The translations under genes and the position numbers were made by a program. Below the pieces are notes generated by a model. The model worked only from the letters and a program-made list of their open reading frames with translations, had not been told where the DNA came from and ran no database searches. Of a stretch of 64,000 nt of DNA, positions 42,890 through 51,180 are shown one piece after another (positions within the stretch are counted from its first letter, which is position 1; the number at the start of each line of letters is the position of its first letter). Where the stretch lies: the NCBI RefSeq assembly GCF_019429625.1, contig NZ_JAHXRW010000013.1, forward strand, positions 39,703 through 103,702. Direction: 5' to 3'. This DNA comes from Celeribacter sp. PS-C1. Its GTDB lineage: Bacteria; Pseudomonadota; Alphaproteobacteria; Rhodobacterales; Rhodobacteraceae.

Positions 42890-43504
42890 TTATTCGTATT
42901 TTTCGAGAAAGGCTTCGGCCTTCAGGCTACGAAAATCCTCAAGTGCTGCCCTCAGCCGCTGGTGATCCCAATCCCACCAGCCAAGCACCTCGATCCGCTC
43001 GCCAATGCCATCTGCATAGCGCGGACGCATCGGCTGCGACGGCACACCTGCGACGATCATATAGGGCGGCACGTCTTTCGTGACGATGGCCCCCGAGGCG
43101 ACGATGGCGCCATTGCCGATGGTGACCTCCGGCTTGATGATCGCGCCATGGCCGATCCATGTGTCGTGGCCAATCACGGTCCGCCGCGCAGATCGCGCTT
43201 TGAAAAACGCCGGATCGTCCTCGGCATCCTCCCAATAATAGGACGAGCGATAGAGGAAGTGATGCAGGGAGGCATTCTGATAGGGATGATCCGTCGGCCC
43301 GATGCGGGTGAAGGCGGCGATATTGGCGAACTTGCCCACGGTCGTGTTGGCAATGTCCGCGAATTGATCGCAATAGGCGTAATCCAGGAAGTCTGAATTC
43401 AACACCCGTGCGCCCTTGCCCACCTCGCAATAGGCGCCAAAGGTGGCATTATGCACCTCTGCGCCCTCATGAACAAAGGGCTCGGTCGCGCTCAGTTTCG
43501 GCAT
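42890..43504 (-). CDS. Phosphonate-cluster hexapeptide-repeat acetyltransferase
   Basis: A 204-residue left-handed beta-helix transferase. Hexapeptide turns are visible (TTVGKFANIAAFTRIG, TIGNGAIVASGAIVTKDV), plus the catalytic-His-type loop GPTDHPYQN and the C-terminal VAGVPSQPMRPRY. It matches the chloramphenicol-acetyltransferase-like proteins repeatedly found in phn clusters, where they may acetylate aminoalkylphosphonates or an intermediate; that function is not proven. It is downstream of phnE2 on the same strand, beyond a long hairpin. Confidence 0.85.
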   Translation of the reverse strand: MPKLSATEPFVHEGAEVHNATFGAYCEVGKGARVLNSDFLDYAYCDQFADIANTTVGKFANIAAFTRIGPTDHPYQNASLHHFLYRSSYYWEDAEDDPAFFKARSARRTVIGHDTWIGHGAIIKPEVTIGNGAIVASGAIVTKDVPPYMIVAGVPSQPMRPRYADGIGERIEVLGWWDWDHQRLRAALEDFRSLKAEAFLEKYE

Positions 43505-43541
43505 GTCTCACCTGTCAGAAATCTTGTGTCGCCTCCGGCGG

Positions 43542-43600
43542 GAGTATTGCCGCTGCAATGAAAAGGACAAGGGATGTCTTCATTGCAGCAGCAAATACTC
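43542..43600. terminator. Long hairpin after phnE (22-bp imperfect stem)
   Basis: Arms at 43542-43562 and 43579-43600 pair almost completely (GAGTATT...CTGCAATGAA against its complement), with one bulge, one G-T pair and a 16-base loop. The left part, with the preceding CCTCCGGCGG, resembles a short extragenic motif common in Rhodobacteraceae. It sits at the phnE stop and before the acetyltransferase gene. It could end or stabilise the phnCDEE transcript; no clean T-run follows. Confidence 0.5.
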
Positions 43601-44924
43601 ACTCGCCCTTGATCAACTTGCGCCGCAGCCAGCCCGAAAAGCTGTCCATCGCCATCACCAGAAGAACGACAAGGATGATGTAATACGACACCTCTTCCCA
43701 GTCCTTATGGGTGATCATCGCCTGCGTCAGCAAAAGCCCGATGCCGCCGCCGGTAATTGCGCCGATGATGGTCGCGGAGCGGGTGTTGGATTCGAGGAAG
43801 TAAAGCACTTGCGACAGGAGCACCGGCACGATTTGCGGGATCACGCCGAAGCGGTAGCGTTGCAGCGGTTTGGCACCGGTGGAGGCGACGCCTTCGATCT
43901 GTTTGCCGTCGACGTTTTCGAGCGCCTCCGAGAAGAGTTTGCCGAAAGAGCCGGTGTCGGTGAAGAGGATCGCCAGCGCGCCGGTCATCGGCCCCGGCCC
44001 GAAGGCGCGCGACAGAAGGATCGTCCAGATCAGCCCATCGACACCGCGCAGGAAGTCGAACAACCGCCGCGCCGCCATACGGATCGCCACGAGGGGGGCA
44101 AAGTTACGGGCGGCAAGGAAAGCCAGAGGCAGCGCGATAATGGCGGCGCCAAAGGTGCCGAGGAAGGCCATAAGCACGGTTTCAAACAGGGCCCAAGCCA
44201 CGTCACTATGACGCCAGATCGAGTTATTCCAGAAATCCTGCCACGCGCCGGTCAAGTTCGATCGGGTCGGGTCGATTGGGTCACCAAAGGCGATCTCGGA
44301 AAAGCTGTGGTCGTAATAAGGGCTGTCCAGCGTGAACCAGAACAGCTCCCAACCGAACTCATAGACGAAAACCTCGGTGCGCGCCTTGGTCAAGGTCAGT
44401 CGGGCGGCATCCGTCGCCACGGTCAGACGGTTTTTCGAATAGGAAATCCAGTCGGGCAGATCGGCGGTGTCGAGGTTCAACGACACGCCATCCGAGCGCG
44501 ATTGCATGGCTTCGATCAGGCCAAAGCCGGGAACATCAAATCGCACGATATCGCCCGCGATCTCGATGCTTCCGCCGTCATCCAGCGCGATCTGAGTTAC
44601 CTCCTCGCCCACTGTCACCCAGGAGGGGTAGTTTGTGGCGTCATAGGTGCCTTTACGCTCGCCCTCGACAGAAATCTCGATCTCGCCATTGCGGTTGTTG
44701 CGCTCGACATGGGTCTTGTAGCTGTAGGTGTCGGAGACCAGCGCGACGGCATTATCAAGCCGAGCGCGCTCGCGCAGGCCGATGATGTCGAAGGCAAAGA
44801 AAATATAGGTGAAATAGGCGAAGATCGCCAAAGGCACGGCCAGAGTGACGAGCCGTTTGCGGGCGATGAGCGTCGTGGCTTTGGACTGCATTTCGACGGG
44901 TGTGGCGGCGGTCGCAAGGCTCAT
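43599..44924 (-). CDS. phnE: Phosphonate ABC transporter permease PhnE (large form)
   Basis: A 441-residue permease. One N-terminal membrane helix (LAVPLAIFAYFTYIFFAF) is followed by a periplasmic domain of about 160 residues, then the binding-protein-dependent permease core with the EAA-type loop ASTGAKPLQRYRFGVIPQIV. The extra domain makes it much longer than the other PhnE (287 residues). It overlaps the preceding phnE by 4 bases. With PhnC and PhnD it imports phosphonates across the inner membrane. Confidence 0.93.
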   Translation of the reverse strand: MSLATAATPVEMQSKATTLIARKRLVTLAVPLAIFAYFTYIFFAFDIIGLRERARLDNAVALVSDTYSYKTHVERNNRNGEIEISVEGERKGTYDATNYPSWVTVGEEVTQIALDDGGSIEIAGDIVRFDVPGFGLIEAMQSRSDGVSLNLDTADLPDWISYSKNRLTVATDAARLTLTKARTEVFVYEFGWELFWFTLDSPYYDHSFSEIAFGDPIDPTRSNLTGAWQDFWNNSIWRHSDVAWALFETVLMAFLGTFGAAIIALPLAFLAARNFAPLVAIRMAARRLFDFLRGVDGLIWTILLSRAFGPGPMTGALAILFTDTGSFGKLFSEALENVDGKQIEGVASTGAKPLQRYRFGVIPQIVPVLLSQVLYFLESNTRSATIIGAITGGGIGLLLTQAMITHKDWEEVSYYIILVVLLVMAMDSFSGWLRRKLIKGE

Positions 44925-45784
44925 TTGGCGGCTCCGTAGGTCATGCGGTTGCGCACGTAAGAGGACAGTTGATCAAAGACCATGATCGTGAGGAACAGGA
45001 GGATGAAAACCGCGGCGGCCTCATCGAATTTGCCCTTGCCCCAAGAAATCGCGTTCTTGAGCTCATAGCCGATGCCGCCCGCGCCAACAAAGCCGAGGAT
45101 GGCGGAGGCGCGGATGTTGATTTCAAAGCGCAGCAAAGCATAGGAGAACCAGTTCGGCGCGACCTGCGGCACGAGGCCCAGCATCATACGCTGCGGCCAT
45201 GTGGCGCCGACGGAAGCGAGGCCTTCGAGCGGTTTGAGATCGGCGTTTTCATTCACTTCGGAGAAGAGCTTGCCCAGCGCACCAACGGTGTGAAAGGCGA
45301 TGGCGATGGCGGCGGGCACAGGGCCACCGCCCAAGATGAAGATCAGCACCAAGGCGATCACGATCTCAGGCATAGCGCGCATCAGGTCCATCATGCGACG
45401 GAACACCGGGATAAGGCGCAGCCAAGGCGCTAGACCCTGGGTCGAAAGCATCGACAAAAGCACCGCCCCCAAAGCGCCCAAGAGCGTCGCCACAGCGGCG
45501 ATGTTGATGGTCTCGATCAGAGCCGGCAACGCGCGCAGCAGATGCCCCGGCAGGTTCGCGCGCTTTTCCCAGGCTTCCGAGATCACATCGGCGGGAAAGT
45601 CGAAGATATGCGGCAGACCGGGCAAAAAGCCTCCGGCGTTGCGGTCGTTGGCGATGCCAAAACCAGCAGCCATCAAAAGGACAAAGACCAAAAGCATGAG
45701 CCCGCCGTAAAGGCGGCGTTGGCGGGTGAGCGCCATGTAATGAGCGCGCGTGACGTCCAAAGACGCCGCAGTCAAATCGGCCAT
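44921..45784 (-). CDS. phnE: Phosphonate ABC transporter permease PhnE (standard form)
   Basis: A 287-residue permease with about six membrane segments and the cytosolic EAA loop (LASVGATWPQRMMLGLVPQVAP, shortened: E-G-L-A-S-V-G-A). It pairs with the larger PhnE, which overlaps its stop by 4 bases. It follows phnD after an intrinsic-terminator-like hairpin, which would lower its expression relative to the binding protein. Confidence 0.94.
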   Translation of the reverse strand: MADLTAASLDVTRAHYMALTRQRRLYGGLMLLVFVLLMAAGFGIANDRNAGGFLPGLPHIFDFPADVISEAWEKRANLPGHLLRALPALIETINIAAVATLLGALGAVLLSMLSTQGLAPWLRLIPVFRRMMDLMRAMPEIVIALVLIFILGGGPVPAAIAIAFHTVGALGKLFSEVNENADLKPLEGLASVGATWPQRMMLGLVPQVAPNWFSYALLRFEINIRASAILGFVGAGGIGYELKNAISWGKGKFDEAAAVFILLFLTIMVFDQLSSYVRNRMTYGAAK

Positions 45785-45811
45785 GTCGGGTGGTCCTGTC
45801 GGGAAGTCGTC

Positions 45812-45847
45812 AAAAAGGGAAGACCCCGCGACAAAGGGCGCGGGGTC
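45812..45847 (-). terminator. Hairpin between phnD and phnE
   Basis: On the minus strand GACCCCGCG pairs perfectly with CGCGGGGTC (45847-45822, 8-base loop), followed by TTCCCTTTTT. Such partial terminators after binding-protein genes commonly give an excess of the binding protein over the permease. Confidence 0.75.
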
Positions 45848-45862
45848 TCATGTCAAAGGCGC

Positions 45863-46762
45863 TTAGTTAGATTTCGCCAGACGCGCCGCAACGATGGAGG
45901 CATAGGTGTCGTGATCGACCGGGATAAAGTCTTTCGCGTCGCCCGCAGCCACGCCGTAGGCGCAATCTGCATCTTCTTCCCAGAGGTTCGCGGTGATCTC
46001 GGTCACCATATCTTTCACGTCCTGCGGCAGCGCCTTGCGGAGCACAAAGGGGCCTTCCGGGATGATGTTGGATTGCCAGATCTGCACGAAGTCGTTCATG
46101 TCGACGAGGCCGGCATCCACAGCCTTGCGCAGCGCGCCGGAGTTGTAGCCGTCCTCCCATTCGCCCAGACCGTCGGCCCAGGTCACGCCTGCGTCCACAT
46201 CGCCGTTGTTCACAGCGACGATGGTTTGCTCATGACCGCCGGTGAAGACGACATCGCCAAAGAACTCGCCCGGCACCATCGGGTAGCCTGCTTCGGCGAT
46301 CTCGATGGAGGGGATCAGGTAGCCGGAGGTGGAGTTCGGATCGCCGAAACCGAAGTTCTTGCCCTTCAGGTCGTCGAGCGTTGTGACACCGCTGTCCTTA
46401 CGGGCAAAGCCCACGGAATAGTAGCCGATGGAGCCGTCGAGGTTCTGTTTCACGAGCACTGGTTCGACAGCTTCCGCGTCGGCGATATAGGTGCCAGCGT
46501 AGGAGGACGCGCCCATCCATGCGGCGTCGATGGTGCCGCCCAGAAGGCCCTGCATCACGCCATTGTAGTCGGCCGGGGTGAAGATTTTCACTTCGACGCC
46601 CAGAGCCTCGGCGAGTTTGTCGGCAAAGCAGGAGTTCGACGCCACACGGTCCTGGGCGTTTTCACCGCCGAGGATGCCAAGACGGAATTCGGTGAACTCC
46701 TGAGCCTGAGCAGCACCCGTGAGGGCAGTGGTGGCCAGAACGGCAGCAAGCAGTTTTTTCAT
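45863..46762 (-). CDS. phnD: Phosphonate-binding periplasmic protein PhnD
   Basis: A 299-residue substrate-binding protein. It has a signal peptide (KKLLAAVLATTALTGAAQAQ), then the mature start FRLGILGGENAQDR and the PhnD-like binding-pocket segments AAWMGASSYAGTYIAD and GDPNSTSGYLIPS. It captures alkylphosphonates for PhnCE1E2. The ATG at 46762 begins a proper signal peptide; an open frame continues upstream into phnC but is only its shadow. A 55-base gap separates it from phnC. Confidence 0.95.
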   Translation of the reverse strand: MKKLLAAVLATTALTGAAQAQEFTEFRLGILGGENAQDRVASNSCFADKLAEALGVEVKIFTPADYNGVMQGLLGGTIDAAWMGASSYAGTYIADAEAVEPVLVKQNLDGSIGYYSVGFARKDSGVTTLDDLKGKNFGFGDPNSTSGYLIPSIEIAEAGYPMVPGEFFGDVVFTGGHEQTIVAVNNGDVDAGVTWADGLGEWEDGYNSGALRKAVDAGLVDMNDFVQIWQSNIIPEGPFVLRKALPQDVKDMVTEITANLWEEDADCAYGVAAGDAKDFIPVDHDTYASIVAARLAKSN

Positions 46763-46817
46763 CTCTGTCTCCAGTTGGTTATTCCCGCGGATGTTCAAAT
46801 GCGGGGATGAAAGGTCG

Positions 46818-47657
46818 TTAGATCGCGACTTCGGCGGCCCGAATTTCGGCCTTTTCCAAGGCTTCCTGGGCCAAAACCTCATGATCGCGAATTTCGGTGG
46901 ATGTGGCGGCTTCGGAAAAATCCGCACCAGCGCCGTAGATGTCGCGCGCAACCCCAGTGGTGAGCTGAGCAGGTGTGCCATCAAAGACCACGCGCCCGTC
47001 GCGCATGCCGATGATCCGGTCGCAATAGCGCCGCGCGGTATCGAGCGTGTGAAGGTTGGCGATGACCATGCGGCCGTCCTCGTCATGGATGCGGCGGAGC
47101 GCCTCCATCACGGTTTGCGCGTTCATCGGGTCGAGAGAGGCGATGGGTTCATCGGCCAGAATGACTTTCGGGTCCTGCATCAGGGCACGCGCGATGGCGA
47201 CGCGCTGTTGCTGACCGCCTGACAAAGCCTCGGCGCGTTTGGTGGCATGTTCGGAAATGCCAAGGCGACCGAGAATATCGATCGCCTTGTGAATATCCTC
47301 TTCGGGATAGAGGTTGAACATGGTCGCAAGCGTGGAACGGCGACCCAAGGTGCCATGCAGCACGTTTGAGACGACATCCATGCGCGGCACGAGGTTGAAC
47401 TGTTGGAAAATCATTGCGCAATCGGATTGCCAGTCGCGCTTGTCCTTACCGGTGAGCGACAGGACATTGCGGCCCTCGAAATTCAATTCGCCCTCAGTGG
47501 CATCCGTCAAACGGTTCATCATCCGCAGAAAGGTCGACTTACCCGCGCCCGAGCGGCCGATGATGCCGATCATCATCGATCGGTCGACGGTGAAACTGAC
47601 ATTGTCCACGGCGGTGTTTTCGCCAAACCGTTTCGTCAAATGTTTCACATCAAGCAT
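46818..47657 (-). CDS. phnC: Phosphonate ABC transporter ATPase PhnC
   Basis: A 279-residue ABC ATPase. Walker [11 protein letters not shown]-loop [14 protein letters not shown], signature LSGGQQQR, Walker [15 protein letters not shown]-loop ANLHTLD. The ATG at 47657 is preceded by GAGGGGA; an open frame runs to 47708. It is first in the transport operon phnC-D-E-E. Upstream DNA has GTGACA-type repeats spaced 22 bases, possibly a PHO box. Confidence 0.95.
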   Translation of the reverse strand: MLDVKHLTKRFGENTAVDNVSFTVDRSMMIGIIGRSGAGKSTFLRMMNRLTDATEGELNFEGRNVLSLTGKDKRDWQSDCAMIFQQFNLVPRMDVVSNVLHGTLGRRSTLATMFNLYPEEDIHKAIDILGRLGISEHATKRAEALSGGQQQRVAIARALMQDPKVILADEPIASLDPMNAQTVMEALRRIHDEDGRMVIANLHTLDTARRYCDRIIGMRDGRVVFDGTPAQLTTGVARDIYGAGADFSEAATSTEIRDHEVLAQEALEKAEIRAAEVAI

Positions 47658-47711
47658 ATCTGTCCCCTCGCGTGTTCGGCGGGGATAAAGCACAGGGTCT
47701 GAAACCACTGT

Positions 47712-47740
47712 GTGACAGGTCTGAAAAACTTTTGTGACGT
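47712..47740 (-). promoter_or_regulatory. PHO-box-like half-sites upstream of phnC
   Basis: On the minus strand GTCAC-type half-sites (ACGTCAC and CTGTCAC, at 47740-47734 and 47718-47712) lie exactly 22 bases apart, two turns of an 11-bp PhoB repeat, with a poor middle half-site. The second is an exact CTGTCAC. This suggests phosphate-starvation control of the uptake operon, but the match is partial. The rest of the 238-base gap shows no gene. Confidence 0.35.
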
Positions 47741-47895
47741 CAGGTCTTTGGCAGATCGCCGGGGAAAAAGCCTCTCACGACTGCAAACCTCAGACAGGCT
47801 GCGCATGTCATGTGCAAAATCCCAAATCTCTCTGCCTTGCCCTTGCGAACAGCCACGTTATGTTGACGCGACGATAGGCCTCTCCGGGATCAGTT

Positions 47896-48954
47896 TTGAC
47901 ACAAGTCTCCAATAAGACACGCGCAACCCGCAACATTCTCACGCTGCTCATCGGCGCATTGGGCGGGACCGGGTTTTATATCGCGGGACTGCCCCTGCCG
48001 TGGATGCTCGGATCCATGTTGGCGATTTTTGTCTGTGTCATGGCTGGCGCGCCGCTTGAGACTTCCGGGCGATTTCGGCCCACCGTAATCCCGGTGATCG
48101 GGGTCATGTTGGGCTCAGGCTTTGACACGGAAACCTTTCACCACCTGAGCCAATGGGGCCTCTCGCTGGCCGGGCTTTCGGTCTATCTCGTCCTCGCCGC
48201 CGTTCTGGTCGTGCCCTTCTACATGAAGATCGGGCGCCTTGATCCTGTCACGGCGTTCTTCTCCGCCATGCCCGGCGGCCTCAGTGAGATGACAGTGATC
48301 GGCAGCGCTTTGGGGGGTGATGAAAAACGGATCATTCTGGCGCATGCCGGTCGCATCGTGGTGACGATCTCGATCATCGCATTGTGGTTTCGCGTCGTTC
48401 TTGGCTATGACGTGCGTGGCGTGCCGCTCCACGCGGAGGGGGAGAGCCTCACCCTGTTCAGCGGCGCCATCCTTTTGGCCTGTGCCGTTCTGGGCAACTT
48501 GATCGGGACCAAGCTCAAATTCCCTGCACCAGGGCTTTTGGGGCCGATGCTCTTGTCGGGCGCCGTGCATATGACGGGTCTAACGCATTCGTCGCCGCCG
48601 GGTCTCTTGGTGATCATCGCGCAGGTGGTTCTCGGTACGACAATGGGCTGTCGCTTTCGCGGTGCCAAACCGAAGCTCGTGGGGGAGATGCTTCTGCTGA
48701 CGCTGGGCGGCACCCTGATCACCATGGGGCTGTCTTTGGGATTTGCGATGCTGTTGCACGGCGTGTTCGGCCAGACCATGGAACAGGTGCTCTTGGCCTA
48801 TGCACCCGGGGGGCTGACGGAGATGTCACTCGTCGCTTTGGCGATGCACGCGGAGGTGGCCTATATCTCGATCCACCACCTCGTGCGGATCGTGATCCTT
48901 GTGGCCGTTGCGCCCTCATTGCTGACCCGCGTGGCGGAGCGGCTCAAATACTGA
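47896..48954 (+). CDS. AbrB-family integral membrane protein
   Basis: A 352-residue protein with about ten membrane segments. Two homologous halves each carry a P-G-G-x-(S/T)-E-M motif (MPGGLSEMTVIGSALGGDE and APGGLTEMSLVALAMHAEV), diagnostic of the AbrB family (formerly mislabelled ammonia monooxygenase). The substrate is unknown. There is no ATG before residue 37, so I use the TTG at 47896, which includes the first membrane segment. It is convergent with the following glycosyltransferase gene and not obviously part of the phn set. Confidence 0.82.
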   Translation: MTQVSNKTRATRNILTLLIGALGGTGFYIAGLPLPWMLGSMLAIFVCVMAGAPLETSGRFRPTVIPVIGVMLGSGFDTETFHHLSQWGLSLAGLSVYLVLAAVLVVPFYMKIGRLDPVTAFFSAMPGGLSEMTVIGSALGGDEKRIILAHAGRIVVTISIIALWFRVVLGYDVRGVPLHAEGESLTLFSGAILLACAVLGNLIGTKLKFPAPGLLGPMLLSGAVHMTGLTHSSPPGLLVIIAQVVLGTTMGCRFRGAKPKLVGEMLLLTLGGTLITMGLSLGFAMLLHGVFGQTMEQVLLAYAPGGLTEMSLVALAMHAEVAYISIHHLVRIVILVAVAPSLLTRVAERLKY

Positions 48955-48969
48955 GCCACACTCGCATGG

Positions 48970-49974
48970 TCACTCGAAAAGCGTCACTGCCTTTTGTTCG
49001 ATCACTGCGCGGCATTCCTTGACGAATTTCTTGTCCACAAGGAACTCGCGGCAAATCTTGTCCATCGACAACTCGCCTTTGAGCGCCTCTAGCCCGATCT
49101 GCGCCTGAAACGCCGGATCGTCCACCGGAGCTTTGGCATTGGCATTGGCTTTCTTGGCCGGAATAGGCGCAGCGCCGGGATCAATCGCGTGCCGCTTGAT
49201 CAACCCGTCCATGAAGGACCCGCGCCGGGGCGTGTTGTTTTCCTTTTCCTCAAGCCGCGGCTTCATCCGACGCGCCCAGAAATGCACGCCGCGCGTGTCG
49301 TCTGTAAAGCGCTCTTCGGGTTTGAAGCGGCTCAGGATCAGGTGGTTCCGCTCCTTGAAACTCACCGGATAAAAGGCGGCTTCGGGAAGCGCATGTTCGA
49401 TCTCGCCCGTCTCGATCAAGAAATGCGTCACAGACGACGGCCCGGTAAAGCCCCAGGTTTGCTCGGTCATATGCACCGGCGTGCCCGCATCGCGTTCGGC
49501 CTCAAGTTCGGCGATCTGTTCGGGCTTGAGCCAGGGGGCGATGGCATATTCGTCCTCGAAAAACTCCAACAGCCCATTGAGCGTTTTACTATCCGACGGC
49601 AGACCCAGAACCGCGTTGCACACCAGCCCCGGCTTCTCCCAACCGAAAACATAAGGCGAGCTGTAGTCGAAGGGTTTGTAGCAATACATATCCGCATCGA
49701 CCCAAATCTTGTCGGTCTTCTTCAAAAGGTTGAGCCGCCACATATCGGCATGGATCGCCGGGCTGCCGGTGCGCGCGTGGCGCAACATTGGCTCGCCGGG
49801 GTAAATCTCGGCGGCGTCGGCGGTATGCACCCCCGGCGGAACATTCGGGATCGGCTCGTAGGAATAGAGCGTGATGTGATGGCCCTGATCGGCAAAGCTT
49901 TTCAGGCAAAGCTGTTCAAGCCAGCTCAACTTGCCGCCGATCCAAAGCGACGCAATTTCGGGTAACTTATCCAT
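48970..49974 (-). CDS. DxD-sugar glycosyltransferase with IS3-OrfA-like HTH tail
   Basis: A 334-residue protein. Residues about 1-240 form a glycosyltransferase domain with a DxD-type metal site (D93-A-D95 in KIWVDADMYCYKPF) like Och1/sugar-binding-DxD proteins. A Lys/Ala/Pro linker (about 266-286) joins it to residues 288-334, which read like the helix-turn-helix of IS3-type OrfA transposases (AQIGLEALKGELSM ... ICREFLVDKKFVKECR). That domain normally binds DNA, so its presence on a glycosyltransferase is odd. I chose the ATG at 49974 because the glycosyltransferase fold begins there. It is divergent from the GT2 gene at 50172. Confidence 0.75.
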   Translation of the reverse strand: MDKLPEIASLWIGGKLSWLEQLCLKSFADQGHHITLYSYEPIPNVPPGVHTADAAEIYPGEPMLRHARTGSPAIHADMWRLNLLKKTDKIWVDADMYCYKPFDYSSPYVFGWEKPGLVCNAVLGLPSDSKTLNGLLEFFEDEYAIAPWLKPEQIAELEAERDAGTPVHMTEQTWGFTGPSSVTHFLIETGEIEHALPEAAFYPVSFKERNHLILSRFKPEERFTDDTRGVHFWARRMKPRLEEKENNTPRRGSFMDGLIKRHAIDPGAAPIPAKKANANAKAPVDDPAFQAQIGLEALKGELSMDKICREFLVDKKFVKECRAVIEQKAVTLFE

Positions 49975-50171
49975 TCTGACTGATACCTGCTCTATCTCTA
50001 ACGCGTGAGGCGGAACGCCTGTGTGCCTCTCTCGGGTCGATACCAGATGCATGGCGGAAAGGCCATGAGAGGATACCCGGCAAACTTGACACATACTGGG
50101 CCATGTGAGACCCCTTTTGCAACGAAATCAAGCGCGAAGGTCGCTTGAGACGCGTATGAGGACAGGTTGGT

Positions 50172-51179
50172 TTGAACACACTCGCGATCACATGCATCCG
50201 CGACGAGGGGCCTTGGCTTCTGGATTGGATCGCCCACCATCGGGCGGCAGGGTTCACACATTTCCTCATCGCCTCACATGATTGTTCGGATGGCACCGAC
50301 AGATTGCTCGACGCGCTGGACGCTGCGGGGGTGGTCAGCCACCTGCCGTTTATCCCCGAGGGCGAGAAAGCCGTACAGTGGCAGGCGATGAAAAAGCTGT
50401 CCAAGCACCCGCTCTACAAAGAGGCAGATTTGGCGCTGTTTTTCGATGTCGATGAGTATCTCGTGCTGGAGGTGCCGCTTACGAAACTCTTGCCCGAAGA
50501 GGCCGACGCCATGCCGCTCAGATGGCATCTGTTTGGTAACAGCGGGCTTGGCACATGGGACGAGCGTCCGGTGACCGAGCGCTTTACAATGGCGGCGCCA
50601 GACGACGTCTCTCTGCCGCTCGCGCATTTCTTCAAAACCCTGCACCGGCCGAAAGCCTTTAAAGATCTCGGAGTGCATCGCCCGAAAGGCAAAGAGGCGC
50701 GCTGGATCACCGCCGCAGGCCGCCCCATGGCGCCGGATTTCGCCGCGCAGCAATCAAAGATCAATCTCTTTGGCCTGACCTCCAAAGGCGAACAGGCTTG
50801 GATCAATCACTATTCCACGCGCTCCATCGAGGAATTCCTTCTCAAATCCCAGCGCGGTCTGCCCAATCATATGGAAAAACCCGTGGGTGCGGGCTATTGG
50901 GCGGAGCGGAATTTTAACACCCTCGAGGATACCCGGATCGCACCGATGCGAGAGGCTGCAGCAATAGCCCGTGCCGCGCTGTCGGAGTTCGACGATCTGC
51001 ATGCGGAGACGGTGGCCTATCACCGCGCGGCGCTCAAACGCCTGACATTGCGGCGCGAGGTGATCGAATTGATGTGGCAACTGACGCTCATGGGAAGCTC
51101 GGTCGCTCCCGGCCCGACCCAATTGGCAGCGCATCTGGCGCGGCTCAAGGCGCTCAAGACCGAGGACGGACAGGCCTGA
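50172..51179 (+). CDS. GT2-like glycosyltransferase (Glyco_tranf_2_4 type)
   Basis: A 335-residue protein with the GT-A start TCIRDEGPWLLDWIAHHRAAG, the SHDCSDGTDRLLDAL nucleotide-binding loop and the metal-site FDVDEYLVL. Later segments LGVHRPKGK and INHYSTRSIEEFLLKSQRG match those of the next gene, so the two are paralogues. Members of this family probably glycosylate surface polysaccharide or protein; the acceptor is unknown. It starts at TTG (50172) behind GAGGACAGG. The next gene starts 1 base after its stop. Confidence 0.8.
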   Translation: MNTLAITCIRDEGPWLLDWIAHHRAAGFTHFLIASHDCSDGTDRLLDALDAAGVVSHLPFIPEGEKAVQWQAMKKLSKHPLYKEADLALFFDVDEYLVLEVPLTKLLPEEADAMPLRWHLFGNSGLGTWDERPVTERFTMAAPDDVSLPLAHFFKTLHRPKAFKDLGVHRPKGKEARWITAAGRPMAPDFAAQQSKINLFGLTSKGEQAWINHYSTRSIEEFLLKSQRGLPNHMEKPVGAGYWAERNFNTLEDTRIAPMREAAAIARAALSEFDDLHAETVAYHRAALKRLTLRREVIELMWQLTLMGSSVAPGPTQLAAHLARLKALKTEDGQA

Positions 51180-51180
51180 T

